A stretch of 7,024 nt of DNA from Acidobacteriota bacterium. GTDB taxonomy: Bacteria; Acidobacteriota; Vicinamibacteria; Vicinamibacterales; 2-12-FULL-66-21. The translations under genes and the position numbers were made by a program. This document shows, piece after piece, positions 6,135 to 7,024 of this stretch. The notes beneath the pieces were generated by a model. That model was not told where the DNA came from. It did not search any database and saw nothing but the letters and a program-made list of their open reading frames with translations. The stretch lies in assembly GCA_013817065.1 (NCBI GenBank), contig JACDDJ010000237.1:1-7024 (forward strand). The letters run 5' to 3'. Within the stretch, counting starts at the first letter, position 1; every line of letters starts with the position of its first letter.

Positions 6135-6173
6135 GTTGCACGAGCTCACGAGGCGCATCCCCACGCGTGCAAC
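6135..6173. promoter_or_regulatory. Perfect 8-bp inverted repeat, candidate operator
   Basis: GTTGCACG (6135-6142) and CGTGCAAC (6166-6173) are exact reverse complements separated by 23 bases. Their centres are 31 bp apart, close to three helical turns. The pair lies in the 94-bp region between the divergent dehydratase and SDR genes. Relative to a start at 6099, the arms sit at about -36 to -43 and -67 to -74 of the dehydratase promoter. In the SDR transcript the same bases could form a long-loop hairpin ending four bases before the AGGAGG. The repeat is seen directly; its function is inferred, and no regulator gene is in view. Confidence 0.4.
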
Positions 6174-6177
6174 CTCC

Positions 6178-6183
6178 AGGAGG
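6178..6183 (+). promoter_or_regulatory. Strong ribosome binding site (AGGAGG) for the SDR
   Basis: AGGAGG lies four bases before ATG 6188, a slightly short spacing, and decides that start over the in-frame GTG at 6167. It forms the right half of the short palindrome CCTCCAGGAGG (6173-6183). It is the clearest Shine-Dalgarno in the window and contrasts with the apparently leaderless starts at 595 and 6093. Confidence 0.7.
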
Positions 6184-6187
6184 CCCA

Positions 6188-7024
6188 ATGCTGAGGCGTA
6201 AGTTCCGTCCGAAGAAATTGAGTGAGCAAACCATTGTGATCACCGGCGCATCGAGCGGCATCGGCCTGGCGACCGCACAACTGGCCGCGCAGCGGGGCGC
6301 ATCAGTCGTCCTGAGCTCGAGGAATGAGGCCGAGCTGCAGCGTCTCGTTCAGGCAATCAACGATGCCGGCGGACGCGCGACCTACGCAGTTGCAGACGTC
6401 GCCAATCCGGAGGAGCTGGACGGCGTGGCGGCCGAAGCCGTCCGCACCTTTGGCGGGATCGACACCTGGGTCAATAATGCCGGCATTTCGATCTTCGGCA
6501 AGCTGACCGAAGTGCCCATGGCGGACAAGAAGCGGCTGTTCGACGTGAACTTCTGGGGCGTGGTGAACGGCTGCCGCACCGCCGTGCACCACATGCGCGA
6601 GCGCGGGGGCACGATCATTAACATCGGCAGCATCGTGTCGGATCAGGCGATTCCGCTGCAGGGCATCTACTCGGCGTCCAAGCATGCGGTGCAGGGCTAC
6701 ACCAACGCCTTACGGATGGAACTGCAGCACGACAAGTTCCCGATCGCGGTGACACTCGTGAAACCGTCCGCCATCGACACCCCCTACCTGGAGCACGCGC
6801 GCAACTACATGGATGCCGCGCCCTCGTTCCCCCCACCCGTCTATGCACCGGAAGTCGTTGCCCGGACGATCCTCAAGTGCGCCGAACGTCCGGTGCGCGA
6901 CATCACGGTTGGCGGCGCCGGGCGCATGATGACGCTCCTGGGCGCGGCGGCGCCGCGGATGACCGACAAGTACATGAAAACCGCCATGTTCTCGCAGCAG
7001 CAGGATCCCGAGGGGCGAAACCGG
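6188..7024 (+). CDS. Short-chain dehydrogenase/reductase, NADP-type (3'-truncated by window)
   Basis: There are 279 codons without a stop, so the C-terminus lies outside the window. The classical SDR Rossmann fold is complete. T-G-A-S-S-G-I-G at 19-26 is the dinucleotide glycine motif. S-R at 44-45 after the second strand favours NADP(H) over NAD(H). D70 (V-A-D-V) and N-N-A-G at 96-99 follow, and the catalytic tetrad is N121, S148, Y161 and K165 (Y-S-A-S-K). P193-S-A-I-D-T-P follows as the cofactor/substrate loop. The C-terminal part (V-Y-A-P-E-V-V-A at about 218-225, then D-I-T-V-G-G-A-G) matches long SDRs of about 330 residues. Those are usually annotated only as SDR family oxidoreductase, often with a membrane-associating C-terminus. 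The N-terminus is strongly basic (L-R-R-K-F-R-P-K-K). The substrate is unknown. It diverges from the dehydratase across 94 bp and probably has its own promoter, though no clear plus-strand -35/-10 pair is visible. Confidence 0.93.
   Translation, partial: MLRRKFRPKKLSEQTIVITGASSGIGLATAQLAAQRGASVVLSSRNEAELQRLVQAINDAGGRATYAVADVANPEELDGVAAEAVRTFGGIDTWVNNAGISIFGKLTEVPMADKKRLFDVNFWGVVNGCRTAVHHMRERGGTIINIGSIVSDQAIPLQGIYSASKHAVQGYTNALRMELQHDKFPIAVTLVKPSAIDTPYLEHARNYMDAAPSFPPPVYAPEVVARTILKCAERPVRDITVGGAGRMMTLLGAAAPRMTDKYMKTAMFSQQQDPEGRNR

Noticed and set aside
6173..6183. Palindrome CCTCCAGGAGG as a ribosome-site-masking hairpin.
   Set aside because: With a one-base centre it cannot form an intramolecular hairpin of useful length; it is simply an SD preceded by its complement.
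6094..6261. In-frame N-terminal extension of the dehydratase by 56 codons to ATG 6261.
   Set aside because: The extension does not resemble the family, crosses the consensus TATAAT and overlaps the start of the divergent SDR gene; ATG 6093 fits homology.

Overview
The window is densely coding, GC-rich bacterial DNA (clearly above 60% G+C by eye, strong G/C preference at third codon positions). No RNA gene, CRISPR array, phage gene or insertion sequence is visible. The gene mix suggests a soil-type heterotroph. It has a small exported protein with a carboxypeptidase-regulatory-like fold, a long sodium:solute symporter, an exported D-aminoacylase-type amidohydrolase and a long-form SDR. I lean towards Acidobacteriota (Vicinamibacteria-like). 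That is an inference from gene style, not from a marker gene.

Left part, plus strand: a short exported or lipoprotein gene (38-505) may overlap the end of an upstream gene by four bases (GTGA). It is followed by an 89-bp gap holding a degenerate 19-bp tandem repeat, each copy of which contains a -10-like hexamer. The last copy (TAGAAT, 582-587) is placed so that transcription would begin at or beside the ATG of a 27-codon membrane microprotein (595-678). One base after that gene ends, a 575-residue sodium:solute symporter begins (680-2407). Its stop overlaps (ATGA) the start of an exported 533-residue N-acyl-D-amino-acid deacylase-like amidohydrolase (2404-4005). These three genes look like one tightly coupled operon: the hydrolase would release amino acids (or another amide product) outside the cytoplasm, and the symporter, perhaps with the microprotein, would import them.

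Right part: two minus-strand genes converge on that operon, with only 18 bp between the stop codons. Transcribed leftward, a PLP fold-type II threonine/serine dehydratase (6093-5140) comes first. After 6 bp a PLP fold-type I aminotransferase follows (5133-4024). Both act on amino acids, so the four enzyme and transport genes together read as an amino-acid scavenging and catabolism cluster, although they sit in two opposing transcription units.

The dehydratase diverges from an NADP-type short-chain dehydrogenase (from 6188, open at the right edge) across a 94-bp region. That region contains a perfect TATAAT close to the dehydratase ATG, a perfect 8-bp inverted repeat (GTTGCACG/CGTGCAAC) with 31-bp centre spacing, and a strong AGGAGG ribosome site for the SDR. 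The most interesting items are the microprotein and symporter pair with its apparent leaderless start, the operator-like inverted repeat, and the large charged insert in the symporter.
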